From contig CAUSFO010000038.1 in NCBI GenBank assembly GCA_963530895.1, positions 1 to 15,291 on the forward strand: a stretch of DNA of 15,291 bases. Reading direction: 5' to 3'. The stretch's first letter is position 1. Every line of letters begins with the position of its first letter. The position numbers and the translations under genes are program-made. This stretch comes from JABCPE02 sp963530895. Its GTDB lineage: Bacteria > Bacteroidota > Bacteroidia > Flavobacteriales > Weeksellaceae. The notes under the pieces were generated by a model. That model was given only the letters and a program-made list of their open reading frames with translations. It made no database searches and had not been told where the DNA came from. Below are positions 13,488-15,291 of the stretch, in pieces.

Positions 13488-14165
13488 ATGAATTCTAAAA
13501 TATCACAAAACATTTTTTCTTTTTTAGAAGAGCTAAAAAAGAATAACAACAAGGACTGGTTCAGCTCCCATAAATCCGAATACGAAAAGGCAAAGGCTGA
13601 TTTTTCGGAGTTTTTCCAAGCCGTACACAGCGAAATCGCCAAAAATGATTTCATTTCAGAGCCGAAAATCTACCGAATTCACAGAGATTTGAGATTTTCC
13701 AAAGACAAAACTCCTTATAAAACCCATTTCGGAGGCTACTTTGCCCGAAGACAGCCACAGTACAGAGGCGGCTATTATCTTCATATTGAACCTGATAACA
13801 GCTTCATCGGCGGCGGATTTTTTGCGCCCAATAAAGATGATTTGCACAGAATCCGAAAAGAAATAGAACTAAACGGAAAGGATTTGGACGCATTTTTAAA
13901 TTCAGCGAAAGCCAAAAAATTATTCGGAGGAGTATTCTGGGGCGAAGAACTAAAAACTACTCCAAAAGGCTTTGAAAAAGAGCATCCTTATGTTCATTTA
14001 TTAAAGAAAAAACAATTTCTTTTGGTGCAGAATTTCAAAAATGAGGAAATTTTCAGCCCTGATTTTTTAGACAAAGTAACAACTGGTCTGGAAGCAATGC
14101 GCCCATTTTTTGACTTCATGACTGAAGCCCTGACCACCAATCTAAACGGAGAATCAACCATATAA
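13488..14165 (+). CDS. DUF2461 (TIGR02453) family protein
   Basis: A 225-residue cytoplasmic protein of the widespread DUF2461 family, function unknown. Family hallmarks are NNNKDWFSSHKSEYEKAKADF near the N-terminus, the central IYRIHRDLRFSKDKTPYKTHFGGYF, the YYLHIEPDNSFIGGGFFAP strand region, and the C-terminal helix. Its length is normal for the family (about 220). It is 9 bases upstream of the short-chain dehydrogenase gene, suggesting co-expression. Confidence 0.9.
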   Translation: MNSKISQNIFSFLEELKKNNNKDWFSSHKSEYEKAKADFSEFFQAVHSEIAKNDFISEPKIYRIHRDLRFSKDKTPYKTHFGGYFARRQPQYRGGYYLHIEPDNSFIGGGFFAPNKDDLHRIRKEIELNGKDLDAFLNSAKAKKLFGGVFWGEELKTTPKGFEKEHPYVHLLKKKQFLLVQNFKNEEIFSPDFLDKVTTGLEAMRPFFDFMTEALTTNLNGESTI

Positions 14166-14174
14166 CACGACTAA

Positions 14175-14969
14175 ATGAAAAAAACAATCATCATTACAGG
14201 GACATCGTCTGGAATAGGCTTTTCCCTTGCAGAATATTTCGGAAAACAAGGACATAGAGTCTACGGACTGAGCAGAAAAAAGACTGATTCTAAGCTTTTC
14301 ACATCCATCCCGACCGATATCACCGAAAAAAGCCAAATAGACCGCGCCATAGAAGAAATTCTATCCAAAGAAAACCATATTGATATTCTTATCAACAATG
14401 CTGGAATGGGCATGGTGGGAGCCGTAGAAGACTCTAATAAAGAGGAAATTATGAAACTTTTTAACCTAAATCTAATCGGTGCTGTGCAGATGATGACTGC
14501 CGTGATGCCCAAAATGCGCGAGCAGAAATCAGGACAGATTATCAATATTTCCAGCATCGGTTCAGAAATGGGATTGCCTTTCAGAGGGTTTTATTCTGCC
14601 TCCAAATCGGCTTTGGATAAAATTACCGAAGCCATGAGATACGAAATTTCGGCTTGGAATATAGAACTCTGCTCCCTTCATCTTGGCGATATAAAGACCA
14701 ATATTGCAGAAAACCGAATCAAAACCACGGTTTCTGAGCCTTACAAAAACATTTTTTACAAAGTTTATTCTACTATGAATTCCCATGTAGACCATGGAGT
14801 AGAGCCTGTGGAGGTCGCAAAATACATCGAAAAACTATTGCTAAAAAACAAATGGAAAGCTCATTACTATTTCGGGAAATTTGGGCAAAAAATCGGCATT
14901 CCTCTCAAATGGATTCTGCCACAAAAAACCTACGAAAATCTAATGAAAAAATATAATAAAATGGATTAG
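14175..14969 (+). CDS. Short-chain dehydrogenase/reductase
   Basis: A classical SDR of 264 residues, Rossmann fold, NAD(P)-dependent. The cofactor motif TGTSSGIG lies at 8-15, NNAG at 74-77, the catalytic Ser in INISSIGS (126-127), and Tyr140-x3-Lys144 (YSASK). Arg residues after the second strand (GLSRKK, 31-36) suggest NADP(H), an inference. The C-terminal half (KVYSTMNSHVDHGVEPVEVAKYIEKLL) fits the DltE/YqjQ-like group. Substrate is unknown. The stop codon lies inside the stem of the terminator that ends this gene series. Confidence 0.92.
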   Translation: MKKTIIITGTSSGIGFSLAEYFGKQGHRVYGLSRKKTDSKLFTSIPTDITEKSQIDRAIEEILSKENHIDILINNAGMGMVGAVEDSNKEEIMKLFNLNLIGAVQMMTAVMPKMREQKSGQIINISSIGSEMGLPFRGFYSASKSALDKITEAMRYEISAWNIELCSLHLGDIKTNIAENRIKTTVSEPYKNIFYKVYSTMNSHVDHGVEPVEVAKYIEKLLLKNKWKAHYYFGKFGQKIGIPLKWILPQKTYENLMKKYNKMD

Positions 14970-14995
14970 CAGTTTGCTAATCCATTATTTTTAAA
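14960..14995 (+). terminator. Strong, probably bidirectional terminator
   Basis: A perfect 12-bp stem (14960-14971 with 14975-14986), loop GTT, then ATTTTTAAATTT on the plus strand. On the minus strand the stem is followed by a T-rich run, so it can also end the convergent gene whose stop is at 15017. The SDR stop codon TAG (14967-14969) sits within the left arm. Confidence 0.88.
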
Positions 14996-15016
14996 TTTCT
15001 AATTTTATTTATATAT

Positions 15017-15291
15017 CTATTCTAAATATCGTTCCCATACATTATATAGTTCATATAATCTTGTACCTTTTTTTGTTTTCTTAGCTAATCCTGATGCCAA
15101 TATATAAATTACCCATATACTATTAAGAGCATTCTTTCCAAAACCTTTTATTACCATATGCCCTTTATCCATATGATACTTGCTACGAGTAAGATATTGT
15201 TCCCATTTTAAACCTTTGTGGTTCTTTATAAATACCTCTCCAAAATAAATCCCAATATCTACAGCCAACGAGCGGGTCTTTATTGTAATAT
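15017..15291 (-). CDS. Unrecognised protein, C-terminal part (runs off the right edge)
   Basis: A minus-strand reading frame is open from the right edge to a stop at 15017, giving about 91 residues of a C-terminus: ...TRSLAVDIGIYFGEVFIKN, then HKGLKWEQYLTR, and ending LYELYNVWERYLE. The in-frame TTG at 15268 is unlikely to be the start because the frame stays open and protein-like upstream of it. The DIGIYFGE...GLxW pattern resembles small cytoplasmic proteins of Bacteroidota that often sit beside polymorphic toxins as immunity proteins; this is from memory and weak. It converges on the SDR gene, sharing its terminator. Confidence 0.6.
   Translation of the reverse strand, partial: ITIKTRSLAVDIGIYFGEVFIKNHKGLKWEQYLTRSKYHMDKGHMVIKGFGKNALNSIWVIYILASGLAKKTKKGTRLYELYNVWERYLE

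Overview
The window is an AT-rich stretch from a member of the Bacteroidota, most likely the family Weeksellaceae (the Chryseobacterium/Bergeyella/Riemerella group). Three things point there. First, gene content: a zinc-free type-B L31, a GlmU-like left-handed beta-helix protein of the alternative Bacteroidota type, a PepSY-like secreted protein, and short lipoproteins ending in a Cys lipobox. Second, promoters of the form TTTG-N19-TAnnTTTG. Third, no obvious Shine-Dalgarno sequences. The genus is an inference.

Positions 1-5871, all on the minus strand, form a nickel/urea block. In transcription order it reads: a small unrecognised secreted or anchored protein (5871-5524), hypA, hypB, a UT-family urea transporter, ureA, ureB, and a complete ureC ending at 936 and followed by a hairpin terminator. 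After a 223-bp gap a second ureC starts at 712 and runs off the left edge. The 712 bp in view match the first copy without any indel, at about 92 % identity, with the differences in patches. HypA and HypB without any hydrogenase gene suggest nickel delivery to urease, as in Helicobacter. The dedicated accessory genes ureE/F/G/D are not in view and may lie to the left.

Positions 5872-9678, also minus strand, hold housekeeping genes: guaB (IMP dehydrogenase) with its own terminator and a 15-bp inverted repeat over its promoter and start codon, a secreted PepSY-like protein, a GlmU-like sugar-nucleotide enzyme, and rpmE2 with a hairpin-bearing 5' leader. Two promoters here match the Bacteroidota consensus exactly.

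From 9855 to 14969 on the plus strand runs a tightly spaced gene series: a beta-helix lipoprotein, a second lipoprotein, a MazG-like pyrophosphohydrolase, aroA, a DUF2461 protein and a short-chain dehydrogenase, closed by a strong bidirectional terminator. The right edge holds the C-terminal part of an unrecognised minus-strand protein. No tRNA, rRNA, CRISPR array or insertion sequence was seen. The most notable features are the duplicated, mosaic ureC and the inverted repeat over the guaB start.
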